Assembly: GCA_963751245.1 (NCBI GenBank)
Contig: CAVVTR010000011.1
Coordinates: 65,743 to 129,742 of the forward strand
Direction of reading: 5' to 3'
Source of the DNA: CAVVTR01 sp963751245
GTDB lineage: Bacteria > Acidobacteriota > Thermoanaerobaculia > Thermoanaerobaculales > Thermoanaerobaculaceae
DNA: 64,000 nucleotides
Shown: positions 34,229 to 43,566 of the stretch, piece after piece
Position numbering within the stretch: the stretch's first letter is position 1
Layout of the letters: every line of letters starts with the position of its first letter
The notes under the pieces: model-generated
The model's database searches: none
What the model saw: only the letters and a program-made list of their open reading frames with translations
What the model was told of the DNA's origin: nothing
Made by a program: the position numbers and the translations under genes

Positions 34229-35238
34229 GCGGCTCGACGCCGGTGCTCGTGTGCGGCGTGGCGGGGACCGCGCTCGACGCCGGTGAGCGCGAGCTGCTCG
34301 TCCGCCTCGGCCCGGGCGGCGTGATCCTGTTCGCCCGCAACGTGGAGAGCCGGGAGCAGCTGGCGGCCCTGACCGGGGAGCTGCGTGCCCTGCCCTCGCA
34401 CCCGGCCGTGGCGGTCGACCTCGAGGGGGGGAGGGTGAATCGGCTGCGCCCGCTGTTGGGCGAGCTCCCCTCGCCCGGCAGGGCCGCCGCCGCGGGGGCG
34501 GAGGCGGTGCGCGCCCTGGGCGAGGCGGCGGGGCTCGCGTGCGCCCACTTCGGCATCGACCTGGACTACGCCCCGGTGGTGGACGTGGCGCGTCCCGGCG
34601 GTTGGCTGACGGCCGAGGACCGCTGCCTGGGGGCGGCTCCCCTCGAGGTGGCGGGGGCGGCCGCGGCCTACCTGGAGGGCCTCGAGGCGTCGGGGGTGCG
34701 GGGGTGCCTCAAGCACTTCCCGGGGCTCGGCTCGGGGCGGGTGGACTCCCACCGGGAGCTGCCGGTCCTGGACGACGAGGTGGTCGCGGACGGCGCCGTC
34801 TTCCGGCGGCTCGCGGCGCCCCGGCGCGCCGTGATGGTGGCCCACGCCGTTGCGCCGGCGCTGGGGGAGCCGCTCCGCCCCGCCTCGCTCTCGGAGGTGG
34901 TGGTGGCGCCGCTGGCGGCGGGCCCGTCCGCCCTGGTGGTGGCCGACGACCTGGAGATGGGCGCGCTGGCCCGTTTCGGGTCGCTGGGCGAGCGGGCGGC
35001 GGCGGCCCTGCTCGCCGGGTGCGACCAGGTGCTGGTGTGCAACGCGCTCGTGGAACGGGAGGCGGTGGCGGCACACCTGGCGGCGTGGCGCCGACGGTCC
35101 GCGACGCTGGACGCACGGATGCTGGCCGCGGAGGCGCGGGTGGCGGCGTTCGGACAGGCGAGGCCCGCGGCGGTCTCGTGGGAACGTGTCGAGGCCGCGG
35201 CGGCGCGGGCACGCCGGCTCGTGGAGGTGCCCGCGTGA
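34225..35238 (+). CDS. Glycoside hydrolase family 3 protein, NagZ-like
   Basis: A 337-residue cytosolic GH3 enzyme close to NagZ beta-N-acetylhexosaminidase, which trims peptidoglycan fragments during recycling. The catalytic loop KHFPGLGSGRVDSHRELP (K163) has the Asp-Ser-His acid/base dyad, although the second His of the usual KHFPGHG is Leu here. The nucleophile is in VADDLEMGAL (D241). The start PVLVCGVAGTALDAGERELL is a compact TIM-barrel opening. The GTG overlaps the mutS stop, and the gene overlaps queC. Confidence 0.84.
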   Translation: MSGSTPVLVCGVAGTALDAGERELLVRLGPGGVILFARNVESREQLAALTGELRALPSHPAVAVDLEGGRVNRLRPLLGELPSPGRAAAAGAEAVRALGEAAGLACAHFGIDLDYAPVVDVARPGGWLTAEDRCLGAAPLEVAGAAAAYLEGLEASGVRGCLKHFPGLGSGRVDSHRELPVLDDEVVADGAVFRRLAAPRRAVMVAHAVAPALGEPLRPASLSEVVVAPLAAGPSALVVADDLEMGALARFGSLGERAAAALLAGCDQVLVCNALVEREAVAAHLAAWRRRSATLDARMLAAEARVAAFGQARPAAVSWERVEAAAARARRLVEVPA

Positions 35239-35912
35239 GGCGCGCGGCGGTGCTGCTGTCGGGGGGGCTGGACTCGGCCACGGCGGCGGCCTGGGCGGTG
35301 GCCTCCGGTTACACGGTGAGCGCCCTGTCGGTGGACTACGGACAGCGGCACCGGGTGGAGCTGGAGGCGGCCGCGGCGGTGGCGGCGCGGCTCGCCCTTC
35401 CAGAGCACCGGACGGTGCGGGTGGACCTGCGGGCCATCGGCGGCTCCGCGCTCACCGACGCCATCGACGTGCCGGTCGACCGGGAGGCCATCGGTGGCGA
35501 CGTCCCGGTCACCTACGTCCCGGCCCGCAACACGATCCTGCTCGCGCTGCTCACCGGGCTGGCCGAGGTGACGGGGGCGCGCACCCTGGTGATCGGCGCC
35601 AACGTGCAGGACTACTCGGGCTATCCCGACTGCCGCCCGGAGTTCCTGCGCGCCTTCGAGGAGGTCGCCCGCCTGGGCACGCGGGCCGGGGCGGAGGGCG
35701 GGCGGTTCGAGGTACGGGCGCCCCTGCTGCAGCTCTCCAAGGCGGGGATCGTGCGGCTGGGAACGGCGCTGGGGGTGGACTACGCGCTGACCCTGTCGTG
35801 CTACGACCCGCCCGCGGCGTTCGTGCACTGCGGCCGGTGCGACGCCTGCCGCCTGCGGCGCGCCGGCTTCGCCGAGGCCGGCGTCGCGGACCCGACGACC
35901 TACGCCGGCTGA
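35235..35912 (+). CDS. queC: 7-cyano-7-deazaguanine synthase
   Basis: Converts carboxy-deazaguanine to preQ0 with ammonia and ATP, for queuosine and related bases. 225 residues from a GTG overlapping the GH3 stop. The PP-loop is LLSGGLDSATAAAWA (residues 7-21), with VDYGQRHRVELEAA and PARNTILLALLTGLAE downstream. The zinc-binding Cys set is SCYDPP, then HCGRCDACRLRR near the C-terminus. No queD or queE is adjacent, so the rest of the pathway lies elsewhere. Confidence 0.94.
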   Translation: MRRAAVLLSGGLDSATAAAWAVASGYTVSALSVDYGQRHRVELEAAAAVAARLALPEHRTVRVDLRAIGGSALTDAIDVPVDREAIGGDVPVTYVPARNTILLALLTGLAEVTGARTLVIGANVQDYSGYPDCRPEFLRAFEEVARLGTRAGAEGGRFEVRAPLLQLSKAGIVRLGTALGVDYALTLSCYDPPAAFVHCGRCDACRLRRAGFAEAGVADPTTYAG

Positions 35913-35965
35913 CGGGGCCGCCGCAGTGCGGTGCTATCCTGCGGGCTCCCGAGTGGGGAGGGGCA

Positions 35966-37912
35966 ATGAATCGCAGGACCTTCTACGTCACGACGCCCAT
36001 CTACTACGTGAACGACCTGCCGCACATCGGCCACATCTACACCACGGTCGTGGCGGACACCATCGCCCGCTACAAGCGCATGCGCGGACTCGACGTGAGG
36101 TTTCTGACCGGGACCGACGAGCACGGGCAGAAGATCGAGCGCAGCGCCCGGGCGCAGGGCATCACGCCGCTGGCGCTGGCAGACCGCGTGGTGGGGCGGT
36201 ACCACGAGCTGTGGCGGGCCCTCGGCATCACCCACGACGACTTCGTGCGCACCACGGAGCCGCGGCACGCCGCCGCGGTCCAGGCCATCATCGGCCGCAT
36301 GCAGGAGCGCGGCGACATCTACAAGGGAGCCTACGAGGGGTGGTACTGCGCGGGGTGCGAAGCGTTCTACCCGGAGACGCAGCTCGTCGACGGGCGGTGC
36401 CCGGACCAGGGCCACCCCGTGGAGCTGCTCAAGGAGGAGTCGTACTTCTTCCGGCTCTCGGCGTACCAGGAGCGCCTGCTGGCCCACTACCGCGACCACC
36501 CCGGGTTCATCCGGCCGGCCAGCCGCTACAACGAGGTCGTGCGCTTCGTCGAGGGAGGGCTGAGGGATCTCTCCATCTCCCGGGCGTCGCTGAGCTGGGG
36601 CATTCCCTGGCCCGGGGACGCGGAACACGTGGTGTACGTCTGGCTGGACGCCCTCACCAACTACGTCTCGGCGCTGGGCTTCGGATCGGACGACACCGGG
36701 CTCTACGAGCGCTACTGGCCGGCGGATCTCCACCTGGTGGGCAAGGACATCCTGCGCTTCCACTGCGTGTACTGGCCCGCGTTCCTCATGTCCGCCGGGC
36801 TGCCGCTGCCCGAGCAGATCTTCGGCCACGGGTGGTGGCTACGCGACGAGCGCAAGATGTCCAAGTCGCTGGGCAACGTGGTCAAGCCGGATCACCTCAT
36901 CGAGCGGTTCGGTCCCGACGCGCTGCGCTACTTCCTGCTCCGCGAGATGACCTTCGGGCAGGACGCCTCGTTCTCCGACGAGGGCTTCCTCGCCCGCTAC
37001 AACGCCGATCTGGCCAACGGCCTGGGCAACGCGGCCTCGCGCGTCCTGGCCATGGCCCGCCGCTACTTCGACGGCCGCACGCCGCCGGTGGTGTGCGGCG
37101 CCAGCGTGGTTCGCGACAAGGCGGCGGAGGTGGTGGTGCGCTTCGCCGACGCCATGGACGGCTACGAGTTCCACCGCGCCCTCGAGGCGGTGTGGGAGCT
37201 GCTCGCGGCGGTGGACGCCTACGTCAACGAGAAGGCGCCGTGGAGGATCTTCAAGGAGGAGGGGGCGGGCTCCGAACGGCTCGGCAGGGTCCTCTACAAC
37301 TGCCTGGAGGCGGTCCGGCTGGCCGCGGTGATGGTCGCGCCCGTGATGCCCGGCACGTCGTCGCGCCTGCTCGAGCAACTGGGCGTCGCCGCTGGGCCGG
37401 GCGAGCGGTCCCTGGAGTGGGGCGGGCTCGAGGCCTCGCGGCCGCTGGGTACGGAGGGGGTGCTGTTCCCGAGGGCCGATGTGGAGGCCTTCTTCAAGGA
37501 GGTGGACGTGGACGAGGACGCAGCGGCGAAGACCCAGAAGATCGACGTGGAGCCGGCGGTGGCGCCGGCGCCGGCAGCGGCGGGCGACCAGGTCGGGATC
37601 GACGAGTTCGCCAGGATCAAGCTGGTGGTGGGGACGGTGAAGCTCGCCGAGCGGGTGCCGAAGTCCAACAAGCTGGTCCGTATGGAGGTCGACCTGGGCG
37701 AGCCCGAGCTGCGCCAGATCGTCGCCGGGATCGGCAAGCAGTACTCCCCGGAGCAGCTGGTAGGCCGGCAGATCGTCGTCGTCTCGAACCTCAAACCGGC
37801 AACCCTGATGGGGGTCGAGTCGCGGGGCATGCTGCTGGCCGCCTCCGTGGACGGCGCCCCCTACGTGCTCGGCGTGGACGGCCAGGTGCCCCCCGGGACC
37901 GGCGTCAAGTAG
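35966..37912 (+). CDS. metG: Methionyl-tRNA synthetase with C-terminal tRNA-binding domain
   Basis: Charges tRNA-Met. 648 residues, starting at an ATG after GGGGAGGGG, with a TATCCT hexamer about 25 bases upstream. The class I signature is YVNDLPHIGHIYTT (residues 14-27) and the second motif is DERKMSKSLGN (K296). The editing/zinc insert has CAGCEAFYPETQ and GRCPDQGH. The last 110 residues form an EMAP/Trbp111-like OB domain: ARIKLVVGTVKLAERVPKSN and GRQIVVVSNLKPATLMGVES. This is the usual bacterial dimeric architecture. Confidence 0.97.
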   Translation: MNRRTFYVTTPIYYVNDLPHIGHIYTTVVADTIARYKRMRGLDVRFLTGTDEHGQKIERSARAQGITPLALADRVVGRYHELWRALGITHDDFVRTTEPRHAAAVQAIIGRMQERGDIYKGAYEGWYCAGCEAFYPETQLVDGRCPDQGHPVELLKEESYFFRLSAYQERLLAHYRDHPGFIRPASRYNEVVRFVEGGLRDLSISRASLSWGIPWPGDAEHVVYVWLDALTNYVSALGFGSDDTGLYERYWPADLHLVGKDILRFHCVYWPAFLMSAGLPLPEQIFGHGWWLRDERKMSKSLGNVVKPDHLIERFGPDALRYFLLREMTFGQDASFSDEGFLARYNADLANGLGNAASRVLAMARRYFDGRTPPVVCGASVVRDKAAEVVVRFADAMDGYEFHRALEAVWELLAAVDAYVNEKAPWRIFKEEGAGSERLGRVLYNCLEAVRLAAVMVAPVMPGTSSRLLEQLGVAAGPGERSLEWGGLEASRPLGTEGVLFPRADVEAFFKEVDVDEDAAAKTQKIDVEPAVAPAPAAAGDQVGIDEFARIKLVVGTVKLAERVPKSNKLVRMEVDLGEPELRQIVAGIGKQYSPEQLVGRQIVVVSNLKPATLMGVESRGMLLAASVDGAPYVLGVDGQVPPGTGVK

Positions 37913-37950
37913 CGCGGCGGCGGCCCGGGGCCGGGAGGGAGCGTGACGCC

Positions 37951-39225
37951 ATGATCCTCCGACTCCGCTACGGGCGGGAGCTTCTCGCCGCGGACCTGCG
38001 CGGCCTGGTGTGCCGGGTGCTGCAGCCGGCGGCTCCCCGCCACCCGCGGCCGGCCCGGGAACTGGTCGCGGAGGCCCTGGACGCGCCCCGGGGCGCGGCG
38101 CCGCTGGCGGCGCTGGCGGCGGGGCGGCGGCGGATCACCGTGCTGGTGCCCGACGCCACCCGCAAGGCGTCGTTGCCCGAGGTGCTCCCCGCGGTCCTGG
38201 ATCGCCTCCGGCAGGGGGGCTCGACGCCGGACTCCATCACGGTTCTGGTGGCGTGCGGGACGCACCCCCCAGCGCCGGAGCCCGCCCTCCGCGCCCTCCT
38301 GGGGCCGCTTCCGGAGGGCGTCGAGGTGCTGCAGCACGACGCCCGCGACGAGGGTTCGCTGGTGGAGGCCGGGACCACGCCCCGGGGCGTGAAGGTGCGG
38401 CTGCACCGGCGCGCCGTGGAGGCGGACCTGCTCGTCTCCGTTTCCACCGTCCAGCACCACTACTTCGCCGGCTTCGGAGGAGGCCCCAAGCTGGTCTTCC
38501 CGGGCGTCTCGGGCTACGAGGAGATCCAGGCGAACCACTCCCAGGTGCTCGACCTCGAGACAGAGCCTCCGCGCCGCCGGCCGGGCTGTGAGCCCGGCGT
38601 GCTGGAGGGCAACCCGGTGGCGGAGGAGATCCGCGCGGCCGCGGCGCTGCGCCCGCCGGACCTGGCGCTGCTCATGGTCAACGGCGAGGGAGGCACGCCG
38701 TGCTGGGCCGGGGCGGGGACGCTGGAGGCGGTGTTTCCCGAGGCCTGCAGGCGGGTGCGGGAGTGGTACGAGGTCGATGCGGGACCGTTCTCCCGCATGG
38801 TGGTGAGCGCGGGGGGACACCCCACCGACGCGACGCTCATCCAGGCGCACAAGTCGCTGGACGCGGCGTGCCGGTTCCTGGCGCCGGGCGGCGAGGTGCT
38901 GTGGCTCGCGGCGTGCGACGAGGGACCGGGCTCGGCGGCGATGGAGCCGTTCCTCGAGGACCCGCGCCCCGAGGCGCTGTTCGCGCTCCTGCGCCGCCGC
39001 TACGTGCAGTACGGCCACACCACGCTGCGCCTGGTCGAGAAGGCCGGCCGGTTCCGGGTCCTGGCCCGAACGGGGCTCGCCCCCGCCCTGGCGGAGCGCC
39101 TGGGCCTCGAGCCCGTAGAGGACGTCGCCGCGGTGCTGGCCCGCTGGCGCGAGGAGTCGCCCGGCGAGACGGTGGGGGTGATGCCGGAGACGGTGGTGTA
39201 TCCCGCGCTCCCCCTCAGCCGGTGA
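37951..39225 (+). CDS. LarA-family nickel-pincer racemase-like protein
   Basis: A 424-residue protein of the LarA family (DUF2088), whose founder racemises lactate with a nickel-pincer nucleotide covalently bound to a lysine. The binding region HHYFAGFGGGPKLVFPG keeps the His and the GGPK Lys; VLVPDATRK and PHRxx-type residues are in place (VSAGGHPTD). lar genes for cofactor synthesis (larB, larC, larE) are not seen nearby, so the cofactor source is unknown and the substrate may be a different hydroxy acid. It starts after GGAGGGAGCG. The end overlaps the convergent cyclase gene by 11 bases. Confidence 0.85.
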   Translation: MILRLRYGRELLAADLRGLVCRVLQPAAPRHPRPARELVAEALDAPRGAAPLAALAAGRRRITVLVPDATRKASLPEVLPAVLDRLRQGGSTPDSITVLVACGTHPPAPEPALRALLGPLPEGVEVLQHDARDEGSLVEAGTTPRGVKVRLHRRAVEADLLVSVSTVQHHYFAGFGGGPKLVFPGVSGYEEIQANHSQVLDLETEPPRRRPGCEPGVLEGNPVAEEIRAAAALRPPDLALLMVNGEGGTPCWAGAGTLEAVFPEACRRVREWYEVDAGPFSRMVVSAGGHPTDATLIQAHKSLDAACRFLAPGGEVLWLAACDEGPGSAAMEPFLEDPRPEALFALLRRRYVQYGHTTLRLVEKAGRFRVLARTGLAPALAERLGLEPVEDVAAVLARWREESPGETVGVMPETVVYPALPLSR

Positions 39226-39880
39226 CCATCCGCGGGTGCTCCGTGGCACGCGGGTGGTCCTCGAGGAGCACGGCCCGCACCGGCGACGCCTCGACCCCGA
39301 GGAGGGGCAACGGCAGCGCGGCGAGGAGGTAGTGGCCCGGGGGAACGCCGGTGAGGTCGAGCCCCTCGAGGATGAGCATGCCGTGCGCCGCGCACCGGTG
39401 GTGGGCGGGCAGCCCCGCTTCGTCGGCCGGGTCCACCGAGGGCGTGTCCACGCCGACGAGACAGACTCCCGCCCCGGCGAGCAGGTCGACGAGCTCGGGG
39501 GACAGGCCGGGGAACCGCTCCGGCAGCGGCGCTCCCGCGGGCCAGGCGCCGGTGGCGAAGAGGACGCGGGCGGTGACCGGGCTCCAGCCCGCGGGGAGGT
39601 CGGAGGGGGACAGGAGCCGCCCGTCGCCGCCGGCACGCACCACCTGGCAGGGGCCGAAGCAGGTCTCGGGCGGGACCGACGCGGCGTCGGCGGCGCCTTC
39701 GACGACGTGGAGCGGCGCATCCAGGTGGGTCCCCAGATGGGGCGAGAGCGTGATGGCGGAGACCGCGGCGGCGCCCGCGCCGTGGGCGACGGTCCAGCGG
39801 TGCGCGAAGGGTGTGTCGCCGGGCCAGGACGGCGTGGCGGTCCCGAGGGGGCGGGTCAGGTCGTACAGGACGCGTGGCAT
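39215..39880 (-). CDS. Cyclase family metal-dependent hydrolase (KynB-like)
   Basis: A 221-residue protein of the cyclase/kynurenine formamidase family. The zinc site is SPHLGTHLDAPLH (HxGTHxDxPxH). VLFATGAWPAG, VDTPSVDP and HRCAAHGMLILEGLDLTGVP follow the family layout. Substrate could be N-formylkynurenine or an isatin- or urea-type ring; the context (LarA family gene and arginine/polyamine genes) does not decide. Convergent with the LarA family gene (11-base overlap). Confidence 0.87.
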   Translation of the reverse strand: MPRVLYDLTRPLGTATPSWPGDTPFAHRWTVAHGAGAAAVSAITLSPHLGTHLDAPLHVVEGAADAASVPPETCFGPCQVVRAGGDGRLLSPSDLPAGWSPVTARVLFATGAWPAGAPLPERFPGLSPELVDLLAGAGVCLVGVDTPSVDPADEAGLPAHHRCAAHGMLILEGLDLTGVPPGHYLLAALPLPLLGVEASPVRAVLLEDHPRATEHPRMVTG

Positions 39881-40044
39881 GGAATAATGTTCGCAGATCC
39901 CGACATGGAGGGGGCGTCCGTCGAGGGGGCGCGCGGCGGTGGTCGCCGCGGGGTCCGGAAGCGTTCCGCTTGATGCCGGGCGAGATTCAGTTTACGCTCC
40001 GCGCGCACCGCGAGGCCGCGGGAGCCCCCTTTGAGGAGGTCGAG

Positions 40045-40602
40045 ATGCCAACCAACCTCGTTCCCACCAAGCTGTACCTCACCAACGGCGTGGGGGTCCA
40101 CCGCGAACGTCTGCAGTCCTTCGAGCTCGCGCTGCGCGACGCCGGGATCGCGACGTTGAACCTGGTGATGGTGTCGTCCATCTATCCGCCGGGGGCCAAG
40201 ATCATCTCGCGCAAGCGCGGCGAGAGCGAGCTGGAGTCGGGGCAGATCGCCTTCGTGGTGATGAGCCGGGGCGACTCCAACGAGCCGCACCGCATGATCG
40301 CGGCGTCGGTGGGCGTCGCCGTGCCCAGCGACAAACGCATGTACGGCTACCTCTCCGAGCACCACGGCTACGGCCAGACGGCCAGGGAGGCGGGGGACTA
40401 CGCCGAGGACCTGGCGGCCTCGATGCTCGCCACCACCCTCGGGGTGGAGTTCGACGAGAACCAGTCGTGGGACGAGAAGCGCCAGCTGTGGAAGATCTCC
40501 AACAAGATCGTGGTCACCCGCAACATCACCCAGTCGGCGATGGTCGGCCGCGACGGCCGCTGGACGACGGTGGTGGCGGCCGCCGTGCTGCTTTTCGACT
40601 GA
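40045..40602 (+). CDS. Pyruvoyl-dependent arginine decarboxylase
   Basis: Converts arginine to agmatine using a self-made pyruvoyl cofactor. The start at 40045 is chosen because TTGAGGAGGTCGAG precedes it and the family begins MPTNLVPTKLYLTNGVGVH; an in-frame ATG at 39973 has no ribosome site. 185 residues. The self-cleavage site is LVMVSSIYPPGAKIIS (Ser44/Ser45), giving an N-terminal beta and a C-terminal pyruvoyl alpha chain. GQIAFVVMSRGDSNEPHRMI and GYLSEHHGYGQTAREAGDYA are later family signatures. First gene of the polyamine operon, 9 bases before the next gene. Confidence 0.93.
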   Translation: MPTNLVPTKLYLTNGVGVHRERLQSFELALRDAGIATLNLVMVSSIYPPGAKIISRKRGESELESGQIAFVVMSRGDSNEPHRMIAASVGVAVPSDKRMYGYLSEHHGYGQTAREAGDYAEDLAASMLATTLGVEFDENQSWDEKRQLWKISNKIVVTRNITQSAMVGRDGRWTTVVAAAVLLFD

Positions 40603-40611
40603 GGAGGGACG

Positions 40612-41713
<1,102 letters not shown>

Positions 41714-41744
41714 CCGGGGCGGCGCGGGGCGAGGAGGGCGAGCG

Positions 41745-42641
41745 ATGACCGAGGAGCGCTATGCACCGTACCTGAGCTTCCTGGGCCTGCCGGACGAGCT
41801 GAACCCGCCGGCGCGCGCGCGGGCCGCGATCCTTCCGGTGCCCTACGACCTCACCACCTCGTACCAGTCCGGTGCGCGGAGGGGGCCTCTGGCGATCCTC
41901 GAGGCGTCGACCCACCTGGAGACCTGGGACGAGGAGCTCCACCGGGAGACCGTGGAGGAGGTCGGCATCGTCACCACGGCGCCGGTGGTCCCCGACACCT
42001 CGGGCCCCGCGGCCACCATGGAGCGCATCGAGAAGGCGGCGCGGGGCATCGTCGAGGGGGGGCGGATGCTGGTCGGCCTCGGCGGGGAGCACTCCGTGAC
42101 GGCCCCCATGGTGCGGGCGGTCCGCGAGCGCCATGCGAACGCCGGGGTGCTGCAGCTCGACGCCCACGCCGATCTGCGGGATACCTTCGAGGGCTCGCCG
42201 CACAACCACGCCTGCGTCATGCACCGGATCCTCGACGACGGTGTGCCGCTCGCCCAGGTGGGCATCCGCTCCCTCACCGGCGAGGAGCATGACCTCATCC
42301 GCGAACGGGGCCTCGCCACGGTCTTCGCCCGGGAGGCGGTGGAGGAGCCGGTGGACCGGTGGATCGGCCGGGTGGTGGATGCGCTGCCGGCCGAGGTCTA
42401 CGTGACGGTGGACCTGGACGTCTTCGACCCGGCGGTAATGCCGGCCACGGGGACCCCGGAGCCTGGCGGCCTCGACTGGTACCGGGTCACCGCGGTGCTG
42501 CGGGAGGTCGCCCGCCGGAGGCGCATCGTGGGCTTCGACGTCGTGGAGCTCGCGCCGGTGGCGGGAAACGTGGCGCCGGACTTCCTCGCGGCCAAGCTGC
42601 TGTACCGCCTGCTCGGATACGCGTTTCCCGGGGAGCGGTGA
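41745..42641 (+). CDS. speB: Agmatinase
   Basis: Hydrolyses agmatine to putrescine and urea with two Mn ions. 298 residues of the ureohydrolase family. Metal motifs are VGLGGEHSV (about 112), LQLDAHADLRD (about 137), SPHNHACVMHR and DLDVFDPAVMPATGTPEPGG. It completes the arginine-agmatine-putrescine route together with the upstream decarboxylase, with the aminobutyltransferase-like gene between them. GTG of an 18-codon overlapping frame (42638-42694) leads to the acyltransferase and is probably chance. Confidence 0.94.
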   Translation: MTEERYAPYLSFLGLPDELNPPARARAAILPVPYDLTTSYQSGARRGPLAILEASTHLETWDEELHRETVEEVGIVTTAPVVPDTSGPAATMERIEKAARGIVEGGRMLVGLGGEHSVTAPMVRAVRERHANAGVLQLDAHADLRDTFEGSPHNHACVMHRILDDGVPLAQVGIRSLTGEEHDLIRERGLATVFAREAVEEPVDRWIGRVVDALPAEVYVTVDLDVFDPAVMPATGTPEPGGLDWYRVTAVLREVARRRRIVGFDVVELAPVAGNVAPDFLAAKLLYRLLGYAFPGER

Positions 42642-42687
42642 GCGGATCGGCCGGCTTCGCACGAGCGGGGCGCGGGGGCGCGGCGCC

Positions 42688-43263
42688 GTGCTGAGGGCAC
42701 TGGCGCGGCTCGCGGCGAGGCTCAGCGGCTGGCGGCTGGTGGGCGACCCCCCGCAGTGCGAGAAGTACGTCCTGCTGGGCTACCCCCACACCAGCAACTG
42801 GGACTTCGTGATCATGCTCATGTTCGGGCTGGCGAGCGGGGCGAACTTCTCGTGGGTGGGCAAGCACACCCTGTTCCGCCGTCCGTTCGGCGGGCTCATG
42901 CGGCGGCTGGGCGGAATTCCCGTGGACCGGAGGCGGAGCCAGGGGGCCGTCGAGCAGCTGGTCGAGGAGTTCGGGAGGCGCCGGCGGCTGATCCTGGTGG
43001 TCTCGCCGGAGGGCACGCGCCGCCGCGTGGAGCACTGGAAGTCGGGCTTCTACCACATCGCTCTGGGCGCCGGCGTACCCCTCGGCCTCGGGTTTCTGGA
43101 CTACCCGAGCCGCACCGCGGGGTTCGCGACGCTCATCGATCTCACCGGCGACCACACCGCGGACATGGACCGCATCCGCGCGTTCTACGCCGACAAGCAC
43201 GGCAAGCTGCCCGGCTCGACGGGGGCGATCCGCCTCCGGGACGAGGACGATCCGGCACGGTGA
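42688..43263 (+). CDS. 1-acyl-glycerol-3-phosphate acyltransferase-like protein
   Basis: A 191-residue acyltransferase of the PlsC superfamily. The catalytic His-x4-Asp is in GYPHTSNWDFVIMLMFGL, and the acyl-CoA or phosphate-binding EGTR motif is in SPEGTRRRVEHWKSGFYHIA. GGIPVDRRRSQGAVEQLVEE is also typical of this subgroup. It is shorter than PlsC, and many relatives remain unassigned, so exact acceptor lipid is uncertain. It starts at GTG without a strong ribosome site, about 50 bases after speB. Confidence 0.85.
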   Translation: MLRALARLAARLSGWRLVGDPPQCEKYVLLGYPHTSNWDFVIMLMFGLASGANFSWVGKHTLFRRPFGGLMRRLGGIPVDRRRSQGAVEQLVEEFGRRRRLILVVSPEGTRRRVEHWKSGFYHIALGAGVPLGLGFLDYPSRTAGFATLIDLTGDHTADMDRIRAFYADKHGKLPGSTGAIRLRDEDDPAR

Positions 43264-43334
43264 CGGACCGGCCGGTTTGCTGACCGTCGCCGCGAACCCC
43301 ACATTGGAAGCACAGCCGAGCAGGGGAGGGCATC

Positions 43335-43550
43335 ATGGCGGAGAGCGTGTACAAGGTCATCGAGCTGGTGGGAACGAGCACGGAGTCGTGGGAGAAGGCG
43401 GCCGCCAGCGCGGTGGAGATCGCGGCAAAGAGCCTGCGGGACCTCCGCGTGGCCGAGGTGAGCGAGCTCGATCTGCAGCTGGAGAACGGCAAGGTCCGCG
43501 CCTACCGGGCGAAGGTCAAGGTCTCGTTCAAGTTCTCCAGCGAGTCGTGA
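43335..43550 (+). CDS. Dodecin
   Basis: A 71-residue flavin-binding storage protein that forms a hollow 12-mer. The whole family pattern is present: VYKVIELVGTSTESWEKAAA, AVEIAAKSLRDLRVAEV and the strand pair DLQLENGKVRAYRAKVKVSF. The flavin-stacking Trp is at SWEKAA. GGGGAGGG precedes the ATG. It stands alone, convergent with the acyl-CoA dehydrogenase gene 17 bases away. Confidence 0.95.
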   Translation: MAESVYKVIELVGTSTESWEKAAASAVEIAAKSLRDLRVAEVSELDLQLENGKVRAYRAKVKVSFKFSSES

Positions 43551-43566
43551 CCGCCGACGGCGCCGG

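Noticed and set aside
35926..39225. A long frame joining metG and the LarA family gene
   Set aside because: Only the part from 37951 has family motifs; the rest is metG read in the wrong frame.
42638..42694. 18-codon frame between speB and the acyltransferase
   Set aside because: Overlaps at both ends like a coupling peptide, but composition and length give no support; likely chance in GC-rich DNA.
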